Source: Przewalskia tangutica
Taxonomy: Eukaryota > Streptophyta > Magnoliopsida > Solanales > Solanaceae
Length of the DNA: 64,000 nucleotides
Assembly: GCA_029844215.1 (NCBI GenBank)
Contig: CM056725.1
Coordinates: 30,720,485 to 30,784,484, forward strand
Direction of reading: 5' to 3'
Both the position numbers and the translations under genes were made by a program. The first letter of the stretch is position 1. Each line of letters opens with the position of its first letter. Positions 47,641-58,865 of the stretch are shown piece by piece. Under the pieces are notes generated by a model, which was not told the DNA's origin, made no database searches, and saw only the letters and a program-made list of their open reading frames with translations.

Positions 47641-48785
47641 CGTCGAGTCAGAACATCCGTGCTTCCTTGGCCTGGACAGTTCTCGCAAATGGCCCTGCTG
47701 GCCGCATGCAAAACAAACTCCCCATTTAGCACGACACTCTCCAAAATGGAGTCTACCACAACGGTCACAACGAGGTAGGGGTGGCTTCAGCTGGTTAACA
47801 CCCCTGCTCTCCCGAAAATCTGAACCCTCGAGCCACGACCGCCTCAAGACGGTGGAGGACCACTCAGATCGTGGGGTACATAACTAGCTCGCCGAGGCGG
47901 TCCGCTCGAAGTCACCAAAGGACCTGCCGCCCCGCCCTCTTCTCGCCGATCCTGGTCATTCCGTCGACCTCTCCGTGCCTCACATCCTAGTGTATGAGCC
48001 TGCATGCGGGCAATGTCCATGCCCGGCTGAAGAGAAACACCCGCACAAGACTCAGCCATATAATCATCTAGCCCGGTGACGTAGCGATGCACTCCTATCC
48101 TCCATACTAGCTACTAATGCGGAACATACCGCCAACGAGTCGAACTCCACGTTGTACTCCCGAATCAGACGCCTGCTCGCCTCAACATCAAAAACTGTTT
48201 ACCGAGCCCTCCTCATCCGTGAGGCAAGAAATGTGCCGCGAAGGCCCCAAAACTCGCCCCAAACGGTGAAAGCATTCTCTCCCGGAGAGCTCCCACGATC
48301 AAACCGATCGCGTATCACGCAGCCGATGCGAACCTAGACCACCGACTCGGTCTCCGGCTCGATCACTCACGATCCGTCAGAATCGCTTGATGAACTCCCG
48401 CGATCATCCTCATGCCTCGACCCATAAAAGTCTGGAGGTTTACATCTCAGAAAATACCTTAGTCTCAAACTGTCTGCTCGGGGTGAACTACGGGTGCATC
48501 GATCGGAATCGCCGTGATTCAAATTTATCCTCATATTCGCCACGACTCGCCAAGAATCGCCATCTCCTTGTACTTATCTCATCTCGCTCCAGCCGTGGAC
48601 CGAGGCTCAGTATCAGAGTCTCAGCAGCCGCCGCTGCGCTCTAAACTTCGCTGGTGCCTGGCGGTGTCGCCAAACTCGCCGTCTCAAGTACTATCTCAGT
48701 GCATCGCTCGCGCTCGCATGCTCTCTCAGATCTCACTAGCGCCTCCTCGCTTTGCCCTTCGGGCTCGCTGTTTCGCGCGAGGCAT
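47641..48785 (-). pseudogene. gag: R9 gag with zinc knuckle, frameshifted
   Basis: Start is the complement of cat at 48783-48785 (MPRAKQRARRAKRG, strongly basic). The core is readable in minus frames at 48170-47990: MHRYVTGLDDYMAESCAG, QPGMDIARMQAHTLG, CEARRGRR. The nucleocapsid region at about 47770-47660 gives CDRCGRLHFGEC and CFACGQQGHLRE. The last Cys of the CCHC knuckle lies one base out of frame. Gag is the only protein this element encodes, so its own particles might package the RNA if an R7-like partner supplied pol. Frame breaks near 47850, 48200 and 48600. Confidence 0.78.
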
Positions 48786-48892
48786 AATCGTAAAACGAGA
48801 TACGTCGAGGGTCCAACTTACAACACAACTCTAAGGCACGATCTCGTAATGAGAAGAATGGAAACCAATCCTAAATGTCCTATAGCCTCCTC

Positions 48893-48926
48893 GATTATAG
48901 ATGTGGTGCACAACACACCGATAATC
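48893..48926 (-). ncRNA. R9 leader stem-loop with GTGCAC loop
   Basis: Arms GATTAT/ATAATC and GGTGTG/CACATC (one G-U pair), loop TTGTGCAC, minus strand. Confidence 0.65.
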
Positions 48927-48968
48927 AAGACTTACTAGACACGGTTCAGACACTTTCCGAGGATTAAT

Positions 48969-48980
48969 CGCTCGATACCA
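48969..48980 (-). other. R9 primer-binding site
   Basis: TGGTATCGAGCG on minus, three bases inside the 5' LTR end. Confidence 0.8.
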
Positions 48981-49599
48981 CTATGTCACACCCCGACCTG
49001 CCCGTGGATCGTGCCTTACCCCGCACCCTAGTGATACAACATCCGAGAAAACCAATGGAAATAAAAACTTTAAACATGAAATGAGAGACATAATAAATAA
49101 ACAAAGCAACCAAACAAATGCTTTCAAGATATATACATAAAAACCCAACAGTTATCCTTTTTACAAACCTCGCCACAACAAAGCATGCACTTCTAAGATT
49201 TACAAGAACTATGACGGACAGTGGCTCGCCATACCCCGAATGTACAAGAACCTACAACTCAGTGGAAACATACCAAAGATAAGCCTCCAAGGGACTGAGC
49301 TTTCAACGCTGAAATGAGATCCTAAGAGCGGGATCCACGATCGATGTACTTCTACCGCGGATTTAACGCACTTCGGGCGAGGTCAAGACAACAGTACCAA
49401 GTATGTGAAACTGCATAACATCAGAAATGAAATCATAAAAGTCTATACAAAGCAGAGACATGATGATAGCCAAACTACAAGACACAACATATAACGATTA
49501 TATCAAGTCGTGGTCTCACGCCACAACATCAATCATGCGTGGAATACCTTCCTCACCGGCTGCCTATGATATGATAACAACAAGACAAAGAATCCAAAT

Positions 49600-49945
49600 G
49601 GAAGCATACCCGCAGCGCTACGCATCGTGTCGAGATGTCCAAAGGGAAACAATAAGACAACATTCCAAATGGACGATACCCGCGCGCTACGCATCGTGGT
49701 CGGTATGTCCAAAGGGAAACAATAGACAAAGATTCCAAATGGACGATACCCGCGCGCCACGATCGTGTCAAGATGTCCAAAAGGAAATCACAAGGCGATA
49801 ATCAAAATGGAAACATACCCGCGCGCCACGATCGTCACAAGATATCCAAAACGACAACCACAAGACCTCAACCAAAATGGAAGCATACCCGCGCGCTACG
49901 ATCGTGTCGGTATGTCCAAAGCGACAACAATAATACTATCAACGA
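49600..49945 (-). repeat. R9 5' LTR minisatellite, about 60-65 bp x 6
   Basis: Unit-for-unit counterpart of 44085-44440, differing mostly at CGC/CAGCGC spots. Confidence 0.85.
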
Positions 49946-52082
49946 ACGCACTGCGGAATTTCTCCGCATCACCGCCAAGACGCCCAAGTAAGTTCTCAAC
50001 TACCAACCGACTCCATCGAGACGCGCAGAACACAGAAATACAACGCTTTGCACAACAAAGGCTATCACAACAAGCATAGGCAAGTTTCACAACAACAAGC
50101 ATAGGCAAGTTTCACAACAACAAGCATAGGCAAGTTATACACAACTCAAAGTACTTTCATTTTATGACAAAATCCGGGTTTTAACCCTAAAGTACTACGT
50201 ACGTTAAATTCTTTTAAAAGAGATCCATTACTTTTATAAAAGTCACCCGATACCCGTAGTATTAGAATGACCAACCCACATTCCTTTTCAAAATCAAGTA
50301 ACAACATTCTTTTCCTAAGTTCCAGTTTGCCTAGTTTCAATTACTCAAGCTTCTCATTTTCAAATGGTTTCATAGTTCATAAACTTAATCACTTAATTCC
50401 TTTTAGAACAATTGAGTAATATATGTCTTACGTGAGAGTAGGTTATTCTTGTTTACAACATTCTTATTACAGCAGCCATGATCTAGAAAATGTAATATCA
50501 TTTTGTCTCATCTTAGTTTCTATGCAGATGGAGGTTTCTACTGGTTTTAATACGATACATCATTATTCAATACATTTTCCTTTATTAACGCTGCAGTGGT
50601 CTGTCGATACACATTCTGATTTCCAAAATCAAGAAACATTATCCCTTTAAATAAAACCAAGTACTCATTACTCACGAATGAGGTTTCACACAAACATCCA
50701 CATTAAAACAAATAAGTTAAGTCTCTTATCTTATAAGATCAAGTCTCTTAACTTCTAACATCAGTAAACCATTTTCTTTACCTCTCTTAAGACATTATAC
50801 CTAACTCCCCATAAAGCTAGTATAACTCTTTTAAAACCATTAAAACCAAGTGTTACTCCCTTCAAAACGATTTATAAATCTTTTGAAATACATCAAGTTT
50901 CTTTATTATAACAAGCCGCTTATAATTCACACCGCTACCTTTTAAAACCGCAAAGTATTTTCTTACCTACATAAAGTCGTTATAACTAACTTCCCATAAA
51001 GCCGTTATAACACTTTATGTTTCAAACCAATCAAATATATTAAACACACGACGTCTACCGTACTACATAGTTACACACATATCATGCTAGAAGAGATAGG
51101 AAGAGGTTCACATACCTCGCGACGATTGTCGACTAATAGCAAAACGCCCAAGTACCTCAAACCGCCGCTACTCCTAAGCCAAGTGGATCACTCCACACGT
51201 AGTACTTCAACCTATAAGGCCACGCGCGCTATTAACATCTAGATCTCAACGTTCCATAATCTACGTAAAATTCGCAAAGACTCTCCCCAAACAGCGTAAA
51301 TCTCCTCCTTTATCGAGGTCGGCTACCAAGCCAACCAGGGGGGGGGGGGGTTAACACGGCTAACCGGGCGCGGACAATTCGACTCCACAATAATGCTACA
51401 TAAGCCCATCAGAATACAGCCCTAGGTAATTACGATTCGATTCTTCTCTTTATTATCCTTCTATGTGATTACTGTTAAATTCTTCATTCTTCAGGCTTAA
51501 GTCAAAAGACATTGCCACAATACTAAGTTCAGTTCTATATATAGTATACAACAACTATATATTCAACACTTATGTAATTTCCAATTACAATAGGGGGACA
51601 AGATATTTACCTCGATAAGCCCAAAATTATCCTAGTTTAAAGTCGCTCCTGAGCAAGGTTTAGCTCCAACTCCGTGCGCTCCAACCCGCTCCAAACTACC
51701 CTTAGGAGTTCTAACCAACTTCTACTTACAACTTCAACAACGGGTGAAGATTTCCTTAGGGTTTCGTTTTAGTGACTGAGGGAAAATATAACGGTATTTT
51801 CTGGGCTTGTATAAGTGTAACCTTGGGAATACTACAAGGTATTTGGGCCAAGGTATTTGGACATTATAACAATACTAGGAGAGTATTTCTATACCACAAC
51901 AAGGGGTATTTATACGAGACAACTAGGCTAGGGGGGGGGTTACTCTCGGCCAACAAGGCCTTCACAAGGGGGAGGGCTCTCAAGAAAGGGGAGGGAGACT
52001 AGACGAGAACACCACAAGAGAGGGAGGAAGGCTTAAACACTTAGGAAATATTTTTGGATGAAGAAGTCTTCAACTTAGGGTG

Positions 52083-52092
52083 GTATTTATAG
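52083..52092 (-). promoter_or_regulatory. R9 5' LTR TATA box
   Basis: CTATAAATAC on the minus strand; the copy that would drive R9 RNA. Confidence 0.6.
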
Positions 52093-52500
52093 GCCAACCA
52101 ATGGCCAACCAATGGCCAAGATTAAGCCAAGTGCTACACAAGTGTAAGACCAAGATTCACCCAAGTACACCTTATCCATCTACCACACCAAACAACACAA
52201 AATATCCTACCTACTCCCACTCACCCAAATCGTCCAAACCGCCCAACACTCTCACCAATGAGAGGGTGCCAAGTGTCGCCCTCTTGTTGGTCCAAAATGT
52301 TTCGTCTCTCGGAAAAATCCGCAAAAATTAAAAATGACATAGCCGGAAATTCCCCTACGAAAGCTGTGGAAACGTTTCGTCGAAAAACGACTCCTTTCGG
52401 CACTTGTGTACAAATTTCGAAACTAGCCTACTTTAAGGCTCAAATTATAATACGTACACACTCACGTACATACTCTGGAAATACGGGGTATAACAATTTA

Positions 52501-53114
52501 TATACATGACAAAGATTTTCTTAGCAACAAAAATCCCTTATTTTTAGGTATTTCAATTTTACATAATAAATTACACCTAAAATATTAGGATAAAAATAAA
52601 TATAACTGTAGGAATAACATTTAATCTTATCATTTTAAATTATAAATTGCATTAAACAAGGCATATGATAGGGACTAAAATATGATATTTTAAAAATCAT
52701 ATAAGAACAACATCCCAACACATATCACATTATGAAAATGTCAACAACAATGTTAGCAACATTTTGGATGACACCTGTATTTTGATCACACAAGAATTTT
52801 CTGATTTGACAACAAACCAAGACATCTTTTATATGCACTTTATGAGTTTGACCACTGGACCAATGTAACATGTTCACATTGTGTCCTTGGTCTAATCATA
52901 TAACACATATAAAAGAATTTTGCGTGTCAAAAATAAGAATACTTTTATAGTATTCTCAAATCTCTTTTGAAGCACTCGATATTCCTATAGAATAGGAACG
53001 GTATCTTTGCACGGGTTTTACCCATTTTTCACAGTTGTCAAATATTTGTAAAGACTTTGCCTTATATTGATACTCTCTTTTTATATAGAACAATATCACT
53101 TTGATAACATATTC
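52501..53114 (-). other. R8 AT-rich non-coding tail
   Basis: AT-rich sequence downstream of the R8 polyprotein stop. No ORF, LTR terminus or polypurine tract is recognised. It contains a palindrome TATGATATTTTAAAAATCATA (52681-52701) and the long hairpin at 52825-52916. Confidence 0.5.
52825..52916. repeat. Long imperfect hairpin in the R8 tail
   Basis: Arms TCTTTTATATG/CATATAAAAGA, then ATGA/TCAT, ACC/GGT, GGAC/GTCC and CAATGT/ACATTG close around AACATGTTC. About 92 nt in all with small bulges. It could fold in R8 RNA or be a small inverted-repeat insertion. Confidence 0.65.
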
Positions 53115-53129
53115 TTATTTAAGGATATG

Positions 53130-53600
53130 CTTGTGTGACCAAAAGTTATGCACCATACATCTACAATAATCAGTTAGTAATATAACATAGGTAAATGTCA
53201 CCCGAAATGTTAGACAACATTTCAGCCGACATTCACCAAAAATGCCTTTAGAGAGATTACAAAGACCAAGAGATTTCTTCAAACTAGAAAATCTCTCATG
53301 GTCCAAAGCTTTTGTAAAAATATCAACTAGTTGATGAAAAGTGTCAACATGTTCAATTTGAACTACATGTTTTTCAACTAAATATCTTAAAAAGTGATGT
53401 CTAATATCAATATGTTTTGTACGTAAATGCTGAACTGAATTTTTGGAAATATTTATAGCACTCAAATTATCACAGTACAAAATCAAAATGTTACTAGTAA
53501 ATCCATAGTCGTCTAATATGTGTCGTAGCCATATTAATTGAGAGCAATAACTTCCAGCTGCTACATATTCGGATTCAACAGTTGAAAGTGAGGCACATTT
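53130..53600 (-). pseudogene. R8 copia RNase H, C-terminal part
   Basis: End of the copia polyprotein. In minus order, after a premature stop, the frame resumes with CASLSTVESEYVAA (about 53590-53550). Then come LYCDNLSAI with a catalytic Asp near 53475, HLRTKHIDIRHHFLR (about 53425-53380) and the closing LVDIFTKALDHERF block (about 53315-53275). The natural protein end is near 53250; the frame stays open to 53115. Motifs are standard for Ty1/copia RNase H and closest in flavour to the Sirevirus group. Confidence 0.85.
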
Positions 53601-54177
53601 TTATTTACGACTATTCCATGAAACAAGGTTATTGCCAAGATAAAAACACCCTCCACTTGTACTTTTTCTATCATCCACATCTCCAGCCCAATCAGAGTCA
53701 CTAAATCCTATTAAGTTAGAATTAGTGTTTTTGGAATACCAGATTCCCTCACATGTGCCAGCAATATATCGAATAATACGTTTCACGACATTTAAGTGAG
53801 ACATTTTGGAACAGACTTGAAAATGTGCACAAACACAAACACTAAATATAATATCTGGGCGACTAGCAGTAGGATAAAGAAGGCTACCTATCATAGATCG
53901 ATATAATATGAGGTCGACATTTTCACCAATATTATCCTTACATACCTTCTGCGATGAACTCCTTGGCGTTTACATCTGTTTGGCATTCTCCAAACAAAAT
54001 CTTTTAACTAGATTCTTGGCATATTTACTCTGTGATGAAAATTCCATTTTCACTTTGCTTTATCTGCAAGCCTAAGAAAAATGTTAATTCCCCAATTATG
54101 CTCATTTCAAATGTTGATGACATAGATTCAACAAATGAATTTAGGTACAACTATGAAGTTGATCCAAAGACTATGTC
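53601..54177 (-). pseudogene. R8 copia reverse transcriptase, C-terminal part
   Basis: The frame opens at the R10 junction with DIVFGST, the residues that follow the catalytic YVDD box. Then come FEMSIIGELTFFLGLQIKQ (about 54110-54060), FSSQSKYAKNLVKRFC (about 54040-53990) and YRSMIGSLLY (about 53900-53875). ASRPDI, FSDSDWAGDVDDRKSTSGG and LVSWNSRK mark the RT-RNase H linker. There is one frame change near 54040, one stop near 53970, and a TAA at 53601-53603 where the family has Gln (SRKQ). Otherwise the frame is intact, unlike the gypsy genes here. Confidence 0.88.
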
Positions 54178-54834
54178 TGTCACGACCCGAACCCCGGACC
54201 CGTGACTAGTGCCCTACCTGAGCACCCTTCTATTCATACGTCATATGTAAAACGCGGAAGATAAATACCACTTTTTTTTTTCTAATCAAAGGCAAAACCG
54301 ATAAGGCTGCCTCCATACATACATACATAACAAAAGGACTTACATCTTTTCAAAGTACAACCCACATACATGACTACAGACCTCTAAGAGTTGGACATAA
54401 CAACTAGGACGGGACAGGGCCCCGCCATACCCCTGAATGTACATAAATCTACAACAACAAGGACCCATACCAAAAACAAGCCTCCGGAGTAAATGGAGCT
54501 TCTTCCAAAAACTGTACAGAGATCATAAGAGCAAGGATCACCAACATGTGTACCTAACACATGCGGGCATGAACGCAGCCCCCCGAAGGGGGTCATTACA
54601 ACAGGTACCAAGTATGGAGCTAAATAAGGTCTGAACCAAATCATAATCAGATAAAAAGAATGACAGAGACAAGTATAAAAATGAAATACCAGATCCTACC
54701 GTGCCATTTTAACTCATGGAATCAATCGTACATTAGTCATTCTTTTCCTCCTTTCAATAAGAATTAACATCATATTCTTACATACATACTTAAGAATTTG
54801 ATCAAGTTTTTCCACATAACTTACATAACATAAT

Positions 54835-55210
54835 CCGTCCCTTTATGGAGGGACCCGGTGTAACTCTCCTTACATAACGTAACCCGGCCCATTTGCGGGA
54901 CACGGTGTACTGATGAATCATGTGACATAACCCGGCCCACCTTTGGGGCTCGGTGTACTGTGAAATCATGTAGCATAACCCAGCCCGCCTGTGGGGCGAG
55001 TGTACTGTGGAATCTGTAGCATAACCCGGCCCGCCTGTGGGGCTCGGTGTAAAATGACGTAACCCGGCCTATGTGTAGGCTCGGTGTGTCTCATAACATA
55101 ACCCGGCCTATTTTTAGGCTCGGTGTGTCTCATAACATAACCCGACCTATTTGTAGGCTCGGTGTGTCTCATAACATAACCCGTCCTATTTGTAGGCTCG
55201 GTGTATCTTT
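54835..55210 (-). repeat. R10 LTR minisatellite, about 47-52 bp x 8
   Basis: ACATAACCCGGCC, then a variable stretch and GGCTCGGTGT, recur eight times. The 85-codon minus-strand ORF with RHTEPTNRPGYVM units is produced by this repeat. Confidence 0.88.
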
Positions 55211-56519
55211 CATTGCATAACATTTTTAAACCACCTTTTCACTTCTTCTTACGTCGTCATAACAACTTCCCATAAAGCTATTATAACCACCTTTCATTTT
55301 AGAGAACTTAAGGCGCTTTTATTTCTTATTACATTAGGGAAACCAAACCCAAAAGTACTACGTACATACATACTTAAAAAGAATCATAAAACTCATTCTC
55401 TTTTAAATCAATAAACTTCTTCTTTTGAAAACTCATGTTACATTCTCTTTTGAAATCAAACCTCTTAACTTTTGAAATAAATCATGGAAACCATACTTTT
55501 TAAATCAAGTCATTCCTTTCTTAAGAATCAAGTCTCATAACTTGAAAAATAAAGTCTCATAACCTTTTAAGAAATCAAGGTTCATAGTCTTAAAACTTCA
55601 TAACATAAACTCTTTTAAATTAAGTAACATATACTTTTATGAGCTGTGAATAGGTTATACTCGTTTATAATGATCTTATTAAAGTAGCCATGATCTAGAA
55701 AATGTAATACAATTTTGTCTTATCTTAGTTTCTATGCAGATGGAGAATTCTACTTATTTTAATATAATTGATTTTCGATACATTTTTATTAATGTTGCAA
55801 TGGCTTGTTCGATACCTATTCTTATTGGTGCAGTAAATTAGCAAGGTCACCTCAACTCCACTGTCACGACCCGATCCTTCGTGGATCGTGCCTACCCGGG
55901 CACCCTAGTGATACAACATCGAGAAAATCGTGGAAATAAAAACTTAAACATGAAACAAGAGATATGATAATAAAGCAAAGCAACCAAACGGGTACCTTTC
56001 AGTATCTATAACTAAAAACTTGAACAGTTACATCCTTACAAACTCGCCCACAACAAGATTTACAAACCTATAAGAGTTTTTATACAACATGACGACAGGG
56101 CCGCCATACCACGAATGTACAAGTACCTACAGTGTGAGGGACTATACCAAAAGATAAGCCTCGGAGAAACGGAGCTTCCTAATACGCTGAATCGTGATCC
56201 TATGAGCGAGGATCAACGATCGGTGTACCTCTACCGCGTGATGAACGCACCAAGGAGGTCGATAACAGTACCAAGTATGTGAACGAAAATACGTAAATGA
56301 AATCATAGTAGTCTATATAAAAGCGAGACATGTATGATATCCAAACTACACCACAATAAATAGCGATACGTAAGTCGTGGACTCACGCCTCAAAGTCATC
56401 ACTCAAATATAACTATGGGTCTCACGCCTCAACATCAATCATGCGTGGAATACCTTCCTCACCGCCGGCAGCCTATGATATAATAACACCAAGGAGTACA
56501 CATAAACACCGTGTCCCAC

Positions 56520-56880
56520 TGAGTCATAAAACCGTGACGGCAAGTACGGCGCTAACTACTGATACCAAAGCCGCGTCATCAATCGACCGGGCAAGTACGA
56601 AGCCAACTACCGGATACCAAAGCCGTACTAACAATACTATACAACCAAACCACGGCGTCACGGCAAGTACGAAAGCCAACTACGGATACCAAAGTCGTGT
56701 CACGAGTGACCGGCAAGTACGAGGGCTAACTACGGATACTGCGTCAGTATCACGTGACTTCGTCACTAAACCGAGCGGGCAAGTCTGAAGGCTAACTACC
56801 AGATACCAAAGCCGAATCAACCACGACTTCGGGGCAAGTACGAGAGCCAACTACCAGATACCAAAGCCGAATCAGTATAA
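56520..56880 (-). repeat. R11 minisatellite, about 50 bp x 6-7
   Basis: GGCAAGTACGAAAGCCAACTAC, then GATACCAAAGCCG, recur. The same unit type as R12 (59730-60070). Confidence 0.8.
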
Positions 56881-58855
56881 CCTCATGGAGAGCTAGTCCA
56901 TGGAATAACACTATCAATAGATGCGTACCCGTGGAATCCTCCGCCACTGCCGGTGCGTCCAAGTAAGATCATAACAAATCAGCCGGCCCTCCATTGAGAG
57001 ACGCGGTGGTATAGAAATACAATACTAGCACGACAAGGCTATCACACGCAAACATATGCAAGTTACACACAACTCAAGGTACTTTCATTTTATGCCAAAG
57101 TCCAGGTTTTAACCCCAAAGTACTACGTACATTAAATTCTTTTTTCTTAAAAAGGTCCATTTCTTTTACAAAGGTCACCCGATACCCGTATTATAAAATA
57201 GAGTGACTAACATTTTTAAGTAAACCAAAACAACTTCCATACTTTCCTTTTTAAACCAAATTAAGACAATACCATGCCTTCTTTTTAGACCAAAACACTT
57301 CTCCTTTTAAAGTCAAGTTACAACATTCTTTTCCAAAGTTCAAGTGTGCCTAATTTCAAATATTCACGTCTCTTATTTTCGAAAGGTTTCGTAGTTCATA
57401 GTCTTAATCACTTAATAACATAATTCTCTTTTAAAACAATTTGAGTAACATATGCCTTAATTGTGAGTAGGTTAATCTTGTTTATAACAATCTTATTAAA
57501 GCAGCCATGATCTAGGAAATGTAATACAATTTTGTCTTATCTTAGCTTCTATGCAGATGGAGGTTTCTACTGGTTTAATTAATTAATTATTTGTCAATAC
57601 ATTTTCCTTTATTAACGCTGCAGTGGTTCGTTCGATACTTATTCTCATTTCCGAAATCAGTTAAAACATTATTCTTTAAAAAAAACCAAGTACTCATTAC
57701 TCACGAATGAGGTTTCACACTTTTTAACAAAATTCATATCAATCCAATTAAGTCAAGTCTCTTATCTTTTAAGATCAAGTCTCTTAACTTCTAAAATCAA
57801 TAAACCATTCTTTTTATCTCTCTTAAGACGTTATACCTAACTTCCCATAAAGCTAGTATAACTCTTAAGCTTTCAAAACCAAGTATTACTCTTCTTTCAA
57901 AAACGATTCTTAATTCTTTTGAAATACTTCAAGATTCTTTATTATTTAAAACTCAAGTCAAAAGACATCGAAGTAAAACCACGTTCAGTTAACACACGTA
58001 CGTCTACCGTACTATATATATTCTTTTAAAATATCATGCTCAAGAGGATAGGAAGAATCACATACCTCGCGACGATTACCGACAATTAGCAAATAGCTCC
58101 AAAGTACTGTAATCCTGCTAGCCTTTTCCACCCTTCGAGTAGAATACGCTACTTGCAGTACTTCAACCTATAACGGTCATATAAGTCTATCAACGTCTAG
58201 ACTACTCTGTAGAATGATTCTAGATACAAGATTCCTTATTCTATGGAAAATTGGGCAGCACTTCCCTACCCGTCAAACTACACAAGTCTCAGAATACAAA
58301 TCCCATGTAAGTCTGATTCATTCTCTTCTTTTATACCATCCTTATATACGTCTTATACTCATATCTAAACTACTCTTATATGTAATCTCCAATTACAATA
58401 GAAGGATAAGAGTATTTACCTCGATAAGCCCACAATTATCCAAGTTAAAAAGTCGATCCTGAGCAAGGTTTAGCTCCTATTCTGTACGCTCCAATACGCT
58501 CCAAGAAACCCTTAGAAGTTCTACACAACTTCTACTTAATACTTCAACCTACTATGAAGATTTTTCCCGTGGTTTAGTTTAGTGACTAAAGAAAGTATAG
58601 TAGTATTTTCCTGCTTTTAGTATAGAGGTAACTTTGGGAATTCTACAAGGTATTTTGGCATAGTAACAACACTTGGAGAATACTTTTCTACCAAGGGGGG
58701 GGGGGGGGTATTTCACGATATCAAGGAAAGGAAAGGGGGTGTTTGTGAGGGCCTCTCAAAGGGGAGGACTTTGACGAAAACTACACTGCTGGGGAGAGGA
58801 TTTTTGCCTTGGAATTTATCAAGTGAGGATGAAGAATAAGTCTTGCACTTGAGGG

Positions 58856-58865
58856 GTATTTATAG
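58856..58865 (-). promoter_or_regulatory. R11 TATA box
   Basis: CTATAAATAC on the minus strand. Confidence 0.55.

Larger units (their letters stand above)
43464..52495 (-). mobile_element. R9: gag-only gypsy-type LTR retrotransposon (family A)
   Basis: 9.0 kb with LTRs 43464-46937 and 48984-52495 and perfect 5-bp duplications attta (43459-43463, 52496-52500). The internal region is just 2046 bp: polypurine tract, spacer, gag with zinc knuckle, leader hairpin, primer-binding site. No protease, RT, RNase H or integrase sequence is present. It corresponds in structure to the TR-GAG class of plant non-autonomous elements (long terminal repeats plus gag only). The LTRs match almost perfectly in AT-rich stretches, suggesting recent insertion. 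Confidence 0.93.
48984..52495 (-). repeat. R9 5' LTR (3.5 kb)
   Basis: Starts TGTTATACCCCG at 52495 and ends GTGTGACA at 48984. TATA box 52083-52092, telo-box-like motif 51756-51764, 13-base G run at 51338-51350, minisatellite 49600-49945. No gene. Confidence 0.92.
42892..54177 (-). mobile_element. R8: Ty1/copia element (Sirevirus-like), dissected by R3, R9 and R10
   Basis: Own sequence is 42892-43463 and 52501-54177; R9 accounts for the rest. Minus order: RT C-terminus and RNase H (54177-53240), non-coding tail (53115-52501 and 43463-43221), then the extra ORF (43220-42892). RNase H follows RT at the polyprotein end, and integrase is not downstream, as in copia. No R8 LTR is visible. R10 cuts the RT right after the YVDD position. 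Its frames are far better preserved than those of the gypsy units. Confidence 0.75.

Noticed and set aside
42892..54177. Interpretation of R3 and R10 as the two LTRs of one element enclosing R8
   Set aside because: No primer-binding site next to 54178 and no polypurine tract next to 42891. The enclosed polyprotein is copia while the LTRs are of a gypsy family.
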